A stretch of 64,000 bases of DNA from NCBI GenBank assembly GCA_900473415.1, contig UCLR01000003.1, positions 186,001 through 250,000 on the forward strand, written 5' to 3'. This document shows positions 54,803 through 62,692 of this stretch, piece after piece. Position numbers and translations under genes: made by a program. Source of the DNA: Hyphomicrobiales bacterium. Lineage in GTDB: Bacteria; Pseudomonadota; Alphaproteobacteria; Rhizobiales; Beijerinckiaceae. The notes beneath the pieces are model-generated. The model did no database searches. It was not told the origin of the DNA and saw nothing but the letters and a program-made list of their open reading frames with translations. How positions within the stretch are numbered: position 1 is the first letter of the stretch; the number at the start of each line of letters is the position of its first letter.

Positions 54803-55195
54803 CTAATCCTCGAAACGACCCGTGGCGTCTCGATCGCGCTCGTAGCGTCGCTTCACCGGAAACGGCGGCAGCCAGGACTCGCGACGGATCGTCCAGAGTT
54901 CATAGGTCGGCGTCAGCTGGTCCGGGGCGTCGAGCGAGCCCAGGTTCACTTCGACCTCGTCACCGGTGCGCGCAAAGACGGAGGAGCCGCAGCGGGGGCA
55001 GAAGTGCCGCCCGGCGTAGTCGCGCGTCTCGCCCGTGATCGTCACCGCATCCTGCGGGAATATCGCGGAGGCGTGGAACAGCGCGCCGTGATGCTTGCGG
55101 CAGTCGAGGCAATGGCAAAGGCCGACCCGATACGGGCGGCCCGACGCCTCAATCCGGACATCGCCGCACAGGCAACCGCCGGTGAACCGATCCAT
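54803..55195 (-). CDS. GFA-family zinc protein
   Basis: A 130-residue member of the GFA (glutathione-dependent formaldehyde-activating, CENP-V) family. Zinc ligands are visible in GGCLCGDV (Cys8, Cys10), CHCLDCR (Cys27, Cys29, Cys32) and FCPRCGSSVF (Cys66, Cys69). The family's enzymatic role is largely unproven; some members bind glutathione adducts. Monocistronic with a terminator behind it. Confidence 0.88.
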   Translation of the reverse strand: MDRFTGGCLCGDVRIEASGRPYRVGLCHCLDCRKHHGALFHASAIFPQDAVTITGETRDYAGRHFCPRCGSSVFARTGDEVEVNLGSLDAPDQLTPTYELWTIRRESWLPPFPVKRRYERDRDATGRFED

Positions 55196-55272
55196 GGCGG
55201 TCTCCTTCGAAAGCAGCCGCGCGCCGCATCTCGACGGCGCGCGCTATGGTTCGACGGTGCCCGCGGCTGACG

Positions 55273-55839
55273 TCAGCGCGGCGCGCGCTTGGCGAGTATG
55301 CGTTGCAGCGTACGCCGGTGCATGCCCAGCCGTCGCGCCGTCTCCGAGACGTTGCGGCTGCAGAGCTCGTAGACCCGCTGGATATGCTCCCAGCGCACCC
55401 GGTCGGCCGACATCGGGTTTTCCGGTGGCTGGGGGCGGGCGTCGCGAGCGGCGGCAAGCGCCGCGTGGATCTCGTCGGCATCGGCCGGCTTGGCGAGGAA
55501 GTCGAAGGCACCGAGCTTCACGGCGCTGACGGCGGTGGCGATATTGCCATAGCCCGTCAGCACGACGCCCCGCGCATCCGGACGGCGCTCCTTGAGGCGC
55601 GCGATCACGTCGAGTCCGTTGCCGTCCTGAAGCCTCAGATCGATCACGGCGAAAGCAGGCGCGGATTCCTCGACGGCAGCGAGCCCGGCGGCGACGCTGT
55701 CGGCTGTGCGCACGTCATAGCCGCGGCCTTCCATGGCGCGCGCGAGGCGGGTCAGGAACGGCTTGTCGTCGTCGACCAGGAGAAGGGACATGTCGGCGGC
55801 CGCCTCGGGCCTGCCAGTCTCGCTCGGCGTATCCTGCAT
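55273..55839 (-). CDS. regA: Redox response regulator RegA (ActR/PrrA)
   Basis: A 188-residue response regulator: acidic pocket LLVDDDKPFL, phospho-acceptor Asp67 (AVIDLRLQDGNG), Thr/Lys in VLTGYGNIATA and FLAKPAD, a proline linker, and the nearly invariant C-terminal helix-turn-helix SETARRLGMHRRTLQRILAKR that identifies RegA/ActR/PrrA. A global regulator of respiration, carbon and nitrogen fixation. It lies 78 nt behind regB on the same strand; the senC/prrC gene often found between them is absent. Confidence 0.94.
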   Translation of the reverse strand: MQDTPSETGRPEAAADMSLLLVDDDKPFLTRLARAMEGRGYDVRTADSVAAGLAAVEESAPAFAVIDLRLQDGNGLDVIARLKERRPDARGVVLTGYGNIATAVSAVKLGAFDFLAKPADADEIHAALAAARDARPQPPENPMSADRVRWEHIQRVYELCSRNVSETARRLGMHRRTLQRILAKRAPR

Positions 55840-55917
55840 CTATCGACTCCTTGCCGCTTCTCCGTGCGCGCTGCGGCGGCGCGAGGTGTAATGTGGTCCG
55901 GCTGGCCGAATGACGGC

Positions 55918-57270
55918 TCAGCCGGCTTCATTTAGTGTCGAAACGCCCGGCTTGGTAGCCCCATCGGTGGGTAGGTCGGCCTCGAAAGCATCGCGGGGCC
56001 AGGCGATTCGGATCACGGCGCCGCTCGCGGGCAGCGGCCGGTTGGAGAATTCCATGGTCGCGCCGCTGCGCTCCAGTAGGGTCTTGGCGATGAAGAGACC
56101 CAGGCCCAGGCCGCCACCGGCGCGGTTCTCGGCGGAGCCGCGCGAGAGATAGGGGTCACCGGCGCGCATCAGCACGTCAGGCGGAAAGCCCGGCCCGTCA
56201 TCGGCGATGGTCAGCACGACCTGCGTTAGAGTCCATTCGGCGGCGATGCTGACAGTCTCGCTGGCGAAGTCGACCGCATTGTCGACGATGTTGCCGAGCC
56301 CGTAGATCATACCGGGATTGCGGCGGCAGACCGGTTCCGGCTTCTCGCCCGCCATGGTGATCTCGAAGGGCACGCCGAAGGGCCGCTGCGGGCCGGCCGC
56401 CTCCTCGATCAGCAGGCGCAGGGTGAGCTGGCCGAGCGGGCCGGCATCCTCGTCCTGCAGGCTCGAAAGCTTGGCAAGGATGCCGCGACAGCGCTCGACC
56501 TGTTCGCGCAGCAGCGCGATGTCCTCCGCCATCTCGCCGTCGGGCGGCGCGAGCCGCGTGAGCTCGCGGGCGACCAGGGCGATGGTGCCGAGCGGCGTGC
56601 CGAGCTCATGGGCGGCGGCGGCCGCGAGCCCGTCGAGCTGCGAGAGATGCTGCTCGCGGGCCAGCACCAGCTCGGTCGCGGCCAGCGCGTCCGAGAGGTC
56701 GCGCGCCTCCTTGGCGACGCGCCAGGCATAGATGCCGGTGAAGGCGAGCCCCAGCACCAGCGCGACCCAGTTGCCCAGCTGGTAGAAGGGCGGCAGCACC
56801 GGCCGTTCGTCGCCGGCCCAGGGCAGAGGCAGGTGATAGCGGCCGATCACCGTCGCCAGCACGATCGCCAGCAGGCCGAGCAGCAGGGTGCGCTGCGGCG
56901 GCAGCGCCGTCGCCGAGATCATCACCGGGGCGAGAAAGAGGATCGCGAAGGGGTTCTGCAGCCCCCCCGTCAGGAAGAGCAACGCCGCGAGCTGGACGAT
57001 GTCGAAGCCCAGCAGCGCGGTCGCCGGCCCGTCCTTTAGCCGGTGGCTGAGCGGGAACCGGATCCGCAGCGCGATGTTGAGCCATGCGGACACAGCGATC
57101 ACGCTGAAACACCAGCCGAAGGGCAGCGAGAAGCCGAGGCCGAAATGGACGCCGGCCACGGCGGCGCTTTGCCCGACGATCGCCAGCCAGCGCAGTCGGA
57201 CGAGCGTATCGAGCCGCAGATCGCGACTCGAGCGGGTGAGTGCGAGCTCGGACAGGTCCGGGGCGGTCAC
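55918..57270 (-). CDS. regB: Redox sensor histidine kinase RegB (ActS/PrrB)
   Basis: A 450-residue kinase with about six membrane helices (25-185), the ubiquinone-binding heptapeptide GGLQNPF (residues 102-108), H-box AAAHELGTPLGTI with His221, the redox-active cysteine in QVERCRGILAKL (Cys261), and the ATPase motifs NIVDNAVDFA and GGGLGLGLFIA. These together identify RegB. I choose GTG 57270, which has AAAGGAG 10 nt upstream; the ATG at 57327 lacks a ribosome binding site and adds a 19-residue tail unlike the family. Confidence 0.93.
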   Translation of the reverse strand: MTAPDLSELALTRSSRDLRLDTLVRLRWLAIVGQSAAVAGVHFGLGFSLPFGWCFSVIAVSAWLNIALRIRFPLSHRLKDGPATALLGFDIVQLAALLFLTGGLQNPFAILFLAPVMISATALPPQRTLLLGLLAIVLATVIGRYHLPLPWAGDERPVLPPFYQLGNWVALVLGLAFTGIYAWRVAKEARDLSDALAATELVLAREQHLSQLDGLAAAAAHELGTPLGTIALVARELTRLAPPDGEMAEDIALLREQVERCRGILAKLSSLQDEDAGPLGQLTLRLLIEEAAGPQRPFGVPFEITMAGEKPEPVCRRNPGMIYGLGNIVDNAVDFASETVSIAAEWTLTQVVLTIADDGPGFPPDVLMRAGDPYLSRGSAENRAGGGLGLGLFIAKTLLERSGATMEFSNRPLPASGAVIRIAWPRDAFEADLPTDGATKPGVSTLNEAG

Positions 57271-57439
57271 GTCAGGCGGTCTCCTTTCGGGGCGTCCAGA
57301 GCACGGAAATAGCGGGGTTATCCCCATGCGCAGGAGTTTCTTAGCCTTTAGCCGGATTGAATGAGAAGAAAATTGACCTAGGTTACTTCATTGCGCTGCA
57401 GCATCCCTTGCTGCACCGCCGGACAATTCGTTCAACGAA

Positions 57440-58756
57440 ATGCACGGGGCCGCCATGTCCTTCGCCTACCACGCCTATGAAGCGGTTCACATGATGGTGA
57501 GCCCCATGCGCGGGTTTTCGGACGCCATGCAACTGGCCTTCAAGAACCCGGCGAACCCGCTGACCTATACCCCGTACGGGCGCACGGTCGCGGCCTCCTG
57601 CGAGCTGTTCGAGCGCATCACCCGTCGCTACGGCAAGCCGTCCTTCGGACTCAACGAGACGACCATCAATGGCGTCAAGGTTCCGGTCGAAGAGCGCGTC
57701 GTCTGGGAGCGGCCCTTCGGCAAGCTCGTCTATTTCGACCGGCAGATCCAGGGTCGGCGCAAGCCGCAGCCGAAGGTGCTGATGGTGGCGCCGATGTCCG
57801 GTCACTACGCCTCGCTGCTGCGCGGCACGGTCGAGGCCTTCCTGCCTAATCACGAAGTCTACATCACCGACTGGGTCGACGCCCGGCTGGTCCCGCTCGC
57901 GGCGGGAGCCTTCGACCTCGACGACTACATCGACTACGTCATCTCCATGCTGCAGACGCTGGGTCCGGACACCCATGTCATGGCCGTCTGCCAGCCGGCC
58001 GTGCCGGTGATTGCTGCCGTGGCGCGAATGGAGGCCGAGGGCGACAACTGTGCGCCGCGCTCGATGACTCTGATGGGCGGGCCGATCGACACCCGCCGCT
58101 CGCCCACCGCCGTGAACCAGCTCGCGCAGGAGCGCGGCATCGACTGGTTCCGGCGCAACTGCATCACCGTCGTGCCGCTACCGCATATGGGCGCCTTCCG
58201 GCAGGTCTATCCCGGCTTCATGCAGCTTTCGGGCTTCATGGCGATGAATTTCGACCGGCACGTCAGTGCCCACTACGAGATGTTCAAGCACCTCGTCGGC
58301 GGTGACGGCGACTCGGCCGAGAAGCACCGGGACTTCTATGACGAGTACCTCGCCGTCATGGACCTGACCGCCGAGTTCTACCTGCAGACGGTCGACACCG
58401 TGTTCGTCAAGCACCTGCTGCCGAAGGGCCAGATGAAGCATCGCGGCAAGCCGGTCGACCTGACCGCCGTCCGCCGCGTCGCGCTGATGACGGTGGAAGG
58501 CGAGAACGACGACATCTCCGGCGTCGGCCAGACCCAGGCCGCGCATGATCTGTGCGTCAACATCCCCGCCTCCAAGCGCGCCCACTACCTCCAGCCCAAG
58601 GTCGGCCATTACGGCGTCTTCAACGGCTCGCGCTTCCGGGCCGAGATCGCGCCGCGCATCTCCGACTTCATGGTCAGCCTCGACATGGAGGCGGCCAAGG
58701 AGCGCCGCACCGCCAGCGCGGGCGAGCAGCGCAAGGCGCTCAAGGTCGCGGGTTAG
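57440..58756 (+). CDS. phaZ: Intracellular polyhydroxyalkanoate depolymerase
   Basis: A 438-residue alpha/beta hydrolase of the intracellular PhaZ family. The nucleophile is Cys184 in MAVCQPAVPV, the cysteine variant of the lipase box in this family. Other marks are MVAPMSGHYASLLRGTVEAFLP near 115-136, ITDWVDARLVP and the C-terminal histidine region QPKVGHYGVFNGSRF. Degrades stored PHB granules. Start ATG 57440; ATG 57455 (MSFAYHAYEA) is equally possible. Divergent from regB across 169 nt. Confidence 0.93.
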   Translation: MHGAAMSFAYHAYEAVHMMVSPMRGFSDAMQLAFKNPANPLTYTPYGRTVAASCELFERITRRYGKPSFGLNETTINGVKVPVEERVVWERPFGKLVYFDRQIQGRRKPQPKVLMVAPMSGHYASLLRGTVEAFLPNHEVYITDWVDARLVPLAAGAFDLDDYIDYVISMLQTLGPDTHVMAVCQPAVPVIAAVARMEAEGDNCAPRSMTLMGGPIDTRRSPTAVNQLAQERGIDWFRRNCITVVPLPHMGAFRQVYPGFMQLSGFMAMNFDRHVSAHYEMFKHLVGGDGDSAEKHRDFYDEYLAVMDLTAEFYLQTVDTVFVKHLLPKGQMKHRGKPVDLTAVRRVALMTVEGENDDISGVGQTQAAHDLCVNIPASKRAHYLQPKVGHYGVFNGSRFRAEIAPRISDFMVSLDMEAAKERRTASAGEQRKALKVAG

Positions 58757-58805
58757 GTCCGCGGCCACTTCCCCATCACGCGCGAATCCCGCACAATCGC
58801 GGGCG

Positions 58806-59546
58806 ATGCGCATCTCCCTGTTCCGACGCCAGCCGGATCCCGACCGGATCGAGGTCGTCCACGCCGGCACGCGCTTTCCCGTCCTGGTGAAGCGGCGTGC
58901 CAATGCGCGGCGGATGACGTTGCGCGTCTCGCAGGCGACGGGCGAGATCACGCTCACCCTGCCGGAGCGGGCCGATTTCTCGGCCGGCCGGAGCTTCGCC
59001 GAGAACCATGGTGGCTGGATCGCGGCCCGCATCGCGAAGCGACCGCTGGCCGTGCCCTTCGAGCCCGGCCGCTCCGTGCCGCTGCGGGGCGTGCCGCACC
59101 GCATCGTACACTGGTCGAAGGCGCGGGGCGTGACGCAGGCGACGCGCGATCAGGACGGCCAGCCGATCATCGCGGTGGCGGGCGAAGCCGCCCATGTGCC
59201 GCGCCGGGTCAAGGATTTCCTGAGGCGCCTTGCGCTCGAGGACCTGGAGAAGGCGGTGCGCCGCCACACCGCGGCGCTCGGCATCCCCGCCCGCAAGATC
59301 ACTATCCGCGACACGACGAGCCGCTGGGGCTCCTGTTCCTCGCAGGGCCATCTCAACTTCTCCTGGCGGCTGATCCTGGCGCCGCCCGACGTGCTCGACT
59401 ATCTCGCGGCGCATGAGGTGGCGCATCTCAAGGAGATGAACCATTCGCACCGCTTCTGGGCGCTGACGCACAAGCTCTGCCCGCACACGGAAGAGGCCGA
59501 GGCCTGGCTGAAGCGCCACGGGGCGAGCCTGCACGGCTATGGCTGA
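58806..59546 (+). CDS. YgjP/WLM-type zinc metallopeptidase (DUF45)
   Basis: A 246-residue protein of the YgjP-like M48-related family: an N-terminal beta-rich part with KRRANARRMTLRVS, then SRWGSCSSQGHLNFSWRLI, and the zinc site HEVAHLKEMNHSHRFW (first His near residue 203). Frequent in alphaproteobacteria; the substrate is unknown. It lies 49 nt after phaZ. The start ATG 58806 is chosen because the frame further upstream is an alternate phase of phaZ. Confidence 0.88.
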   Translation: MRISLFRRQPDPDRIEVVHAGTRFPVLVKRRANARRMTLRVSQATGEITLTLPERADFSAGRSFAENHGGWIAARIAKRPLAVPFEPGRSVPLRGVPHRIVHWSKARGVTQATRDQDGQPIIAVAGEAAHVPRRVKDFLRRLALEDLEKAVRRHTAALGIPARKITIRDTTSRWGSCSSQGHLNFSWRLILAPPDVLDYLAAHEVAHLKEMNHSHRFWALTHKLCPHTEEAEAWLKRHGASLHGYG

Positions 59547-59624
59547 ACCCGGCGGATGGTGGCGTTAACCACTTCCTGAAGCTTGGCCCCGCACACTAAG
59601 CGCCGATTCGCTTTCAGCGTGAGT

Positions 59625-59846
59625 ATGCCTATGGGTCAGGTCATCGCGTTCCGTCGCCCGCAAACGGCGCCCGTTCTTGCCGAGCCCGCGCTCGGTCTCC
59701 TCTCGGCCGTCGATTTCGCCCTGCGCGATCTCGCCGAGATCACGCCCCACATCGCGCTCGCCTCGGTCCGCGAGCAGGCCGAGGCCTGCCGCGCCATGCT
59801 GGCGGCCGCCTTCAACGCCGAGCTCGACGCCGAGCTCGACGGCTGA
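59625..59846 (+). CDS. Small hypothetical protein
   Basis: A 73-residue protein starting MPMGQVIAFRRPQTAPVL and ending in an acidic helix (AAFNAELDAELDG). No known domain recognised. Codon use matches the neighbours and a short protein starting MGQVIAFRRP would fit lineage-specific small genes of this group. An upstream ATG at 59583 and another at 59631 are alternatives. Function unknown. Confidence 0.5.
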   Translation: MPMGQVIAFRRPQTAPVLAEPALGLLSAVDFALRDLAEITPHIALASVREQAEACRAMLAAAFNAELDAELDG

Positions 59847-59960
59847 CGCCGTCACCGGCGCATGGCACCCCGGCTCCGGCGCGGGTTGCCGAAGCGGCAT
59901 AATTGTCGAACCTCCGACTGAAGAACCGGCGATCATGCCGGCCGAGGTGGGAGGCCATCC

Positions 59961-61121
59961 GTGTTCCTGACCAACAGCGATATGGTCGAGCTCGTCGAGC
60001 TCAGGCACAAGCTGCATCGCCGGCCCGAAATTTCGGGCGAGGAGCGCGAGACCGCCGCGACCATCGTCGAATTCCTCAAGCCGACGAGCCCCGACCGTAT
60101 CGTGACCGAACTGGGCGGCCATGGCGTAGCCGCGATCTATGAGGGCGCCGAGCCCGGTCCGACCGTCTTGATCCGCGCCGAGCTCGACGCGCTGCCGATC
60201 GAGGAGCTCTCGACCAGCGACCACCGCTCCGAGATCCCGGGCAAGGGCCATCTCTGCGGCCATGACGGCCATATGACCATTCTGGCGGGGCTGGCGCGCG
60301 GGCTCTCCCGCAACCCGCCGCAGCGCGGCCGCGCCATCCTGCTGTTCCAGCCGGCCGAGGAAACCGGCGCAGGCGCCGCCGCCGTCATCGCCGATCCGAA
60401 ATTCGCGGAAATCGCGCCCGACTACGCCTTTTCCCTGCACAACCGGCCGGGCGTTCCGATCGGCCAGACCCGCATCTCGGAAGGGGCCGCCAATTGCGCC
60501 TCGCGTGGCATCAAGATCGTGCTGACCGGCGAGACTTCGCACGCCTCGACGCCGGAGCACGGCCGCTCGCCGGCGCCCGCCATCGCGGCGCTGATCCCCT
60601 CATTGACCGCGCTCGGCCCCGGCGGCCCGCTCGACGCGAACTTCCGGCTCGTCACCGTGACCCATGTCGCCATCGGCGAGCAGGCCTTCGGCATCGCGCC
60701 GGGCCATGGCGAGCTCTGGGCGACCCTGCGGACGGTCAACGACGCGCAGATGGGCGCGCTGTGCGAGGCAGCGGAGAAGCTCGCGCGCGATGCGGCCGAA
60801 CCCGGCCGCCTCTCCGTTTCGCTGAGCTATCACGACGTCTTCCACCATTGCGAGAATGAGCCTGAAGCCGTGGCCATGCTGCGCCGGGCGATGGATGAGG
60901 AGACGGTGCCGCACGGGCCGACGCCGCCTTCGCGCGGCTCGGAGGATTTCGGCCTGTTCCGACGCAAGGCGAAGTCGGCGATGTTCCTGCTCGGCTCGGG
61001 CGACACCGCCCATCTGCACAATCCGGATTTCGACTTCCCGGACGATGCGATCGGCACCGGCGCGCGCGTCTTCATGCGCGCGATCCGCAACCTCCTCGGC
61101 GAAGCCCGCCCGCAAGCCTGA
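59961..61121 (+). CDS. M20 family amidohydrolase/carboxypeptidase
   Basis: A 386-residue metal-dependent hydrolase (hippurate hydrolase/HipO-like). Marks: LRHKLHRRPEISGEE at the N-terminus, RAELDALPIEE (metal Asp), GHLCGHDGHMTIL (metal histidines near 97-105), LFQPAEETGAGA (catalytic Glu-Glu), LHNRPGVPIGQ and SRGSEDFGLF. Cleaves N-acyl amino acids or small peptides in the cytoplasm. The start is GTG with GGGAGG upstream. It lies 11 nt before the serine hydrolase, so the two probably work together. Confidence 0.92.
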   Translation: MFLTNSDMVELVELRHKLHRRPEISGEERETAATIVEFLKPTSPDRIVTELGGHGVAAIYEGAEPGPTVLIRAELDALPIEELSTSDHRSEIPGKGHLCGHDGHMTILAGLARGLSRNPPQRGRAILLFQPAEETGAGAAAVIADPKFAEIAPDYAFSLHNRPGVPIGQTRISEGAANCASRGIKIVLTGETSHASTPEHGRSPAPAIAALIPSLTALGPGGPLDANFRLVTVTHVAIGEQAFGIAPGHGELWATLRTVNDAQMGALCEAAEKLARDAAEPGRLSVSLSYHDVFHHCENEPEAVAMLRRAMDEETVPHGPTPPSRGSEDFGLFRRKAKSAMFLLGSGDTAHLHNPDFDFPDDAIGTGARVFMRAIRNLLGEARPQA

Positions 61122-61132
61122 AAGAGCCTTCG

Positions 61133-62641
61133 ATGACGCTGGATTGGGTTGCCGCCGCAGGCAGGGCGCAGGAGATCGCCGCGAACTGGCAGCGGGAGGC
61201 CGGGCCAGGCGGCGCGGTCGTGCTGTTCGACCGCGACGGCGTCCGCGAGGCCTTCGCCGGGGGGCTCGCCAGCATCGAACACGGCCTGCCCTTTGCGCCG
61301 ACGACGCCGAACCGCTTCGCCTCGATCAGCAAGCATGTGCTGGCGGTCGCACTGCTGCGCGCAGGCCTGCCGCTCGAGGCCCCGCTCGGCCGCTGGCTGC
61401 CCGAGCTGCCGGCGCCGCTCGCCGAGGTCGAGCTCGGACGGGCGCTGGACATGACCGGCGGCCTGCCGGACATGATGGAGGCCTTCTGGCAGCAGGGCGT
61501 GCCCTTCACGGCGACGCTCGATGCGGAGGAGATCTTCGCGCTGGCCCGCTGCTTCCCCGCGCTCAGCGCCACGCCCGGCACCGAGATGGCTTATTCCAAC
61601 ACCGGCTGGCGCCTCGGCCAGCGCATTCTGGAGAAGGTGACCGGCAAGCCCTATGCCGAGATCGTCGCGGCGCTTTCCGGCGAACTCGGCCTTGGCCTCC
61701 GTCTGCCCTATGACGGCGCCGAGATCCTGCCCGGCCTCGCCACCGGCTACTGGCGTTCCGCGGAAAACTGGCGGCGCGGCCATTATGGCTTACATTTCTC
61801 GGCCTCGGGCGGCATCGCCGGTTCGGCCGCCGATCTCGCCGGCTGGCTGTCGGCGCTGCTGGCCGGGCGCGGGCCGCTCGCCGGCATGCTGGAAAAGCTG
61901 ACGGCGCCGCGCCGTTTCGCCGACGGTCGCGAGAGCGTCTACCGGCTCGGGCTGGTCTGCAACCGCCTCGGCAGCAGCGATGTCGTCGGCCATGGCGGCT
62001 CGCTGCCGGGCTATCGCAACCATTTCCTGACGGCGCCTGCCCATGGCGTGGGCGTGGTGGTGCTGACCAATCGCGAGGAAGAGGCGCTCTGGCCGGCGCT
62101 GACCGTGCTGGCCGCGCTGCTCGGCGAAGAACTGCCTGCTATCGGCAACGCGCCGTCTGGCCTCTTCGCGACGGAGGACGGGCCGTTCTGGGCCGAGCTC
62201 GCGCCGGATTCGATCAGCTTCATGGGCGGTTTCGAGCGCCTCGTTGCCGATGGCGAAGGAGGCCTGCGCAGCCTGCCGGCCTATCTCGACATCCGCCTGC
62301 GGCAGGAGGGCAATGACGTGCTCTCCGGGCTGATCGGGGGGGTGCAGCGTTCGCTGCGGCGCGTGCCGACCGATACCCTGCTCGATCCGCAGCTCGTGGG
62401 CCGCTGGCGCGAGCCGCGTTTCGGCACCGAGATCGAGGTCCGGGCGAACGGCACGGCGCTGATGCCATGGCCCTCCGGCGGCACGGTGAGCCGGCTGACT
62501 CCGCTGCCCAACGGCCGGGCCCTGGCGGACCTGCCGCACGGCCCCTGGCGCTCACGGCCCTGCCTCTGGCTCGATGGCGAAGGCGGCTTGCGGGTGTCAG
62601 GCCACCGGGCAAGGATCTTGCAAATGCAACGCGCCGGCTGA
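61133..62641 (+). CDS. D-aminopeptidase-like serine hydrolase (penicillin-recognising family, DAP type)
   Basis: A 502-residue enzyme. The beta-lactamase-like domain has SISK (Ser64, Lys67), YSN (Tyr154) and HGG (His287). These positions nearly coincide with Ser62, Lys65, Tyr153 and His287 of Ochrobactrum D-aminopeptidase, as far as I recall them. Two small beta-barrel-like regions follow from about residue 340, as in that enzyme. There is no signal peptide, so it acts in the cytoplasm, releasing N-terminal D-amino acids or amides from peptides brought in by the next gene's transporter. Confidence 0.88.
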   Translation: MTLDWVAAAGRAQEIAANWQREAGPGGAVVLFDRDGVREAFAGGLASIEHGLPFAPTTPNRFASISKHVLAVALLRAGLPLEAPLGRWLPELPAPLAEVELGRALDMTGGLPDMMEAFWQQGVPFTATLDAEEIFALARCFPALSATPGTEMAYSNTGWRLGQRILEKVTGKPYAEIVAALSGELGLGLRLPYDGAEILPGLATGYWRSAENWRRGHYGLHFSASGGIAGSAADLAGWLSALLAGRGPLAGMLEKLTAPRRFADGRESVYRLGLVCNRLGSSDVVGHGGSLPGYRNHFLTAPAHGVGVVVLTNREEEALWPALTVLAALLGEELPAIGNAPSGLFATEDGPFWAELAPDSISFMGGFERLVADGEGGLRSLPAYLDIRLRQEGNDVLSGLIGGVQRSLRRVPTDTLLDPQLVGRWREPRFGTEIEVRANGTALMPWPSGGTVSRLTPLPNGRALADLPHGPWRSRPCLWLDGEGGLRVSGHRARILQMQRAG

Positions 62642-62692
62642 CCAGTCCGCGGACGCGGCGGCCAAGCCGGTGCCTATGGAGGAGACGTTCCG

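Noticed and set aside
57271..57327. ATG 57327 as start of regB
   Set aside because: No ribosome binding site before it and 19 extra residues unlike the family. GTG 57270 has AAAGGAG upstream.
57397..57415. TGCAGC / GCTGCA inverted repeat before phaZ
   Set aside because: Arms of only 6 bp in GC-rich DNA are expected by chance; no second copy or clear relation to a promoter was seen.
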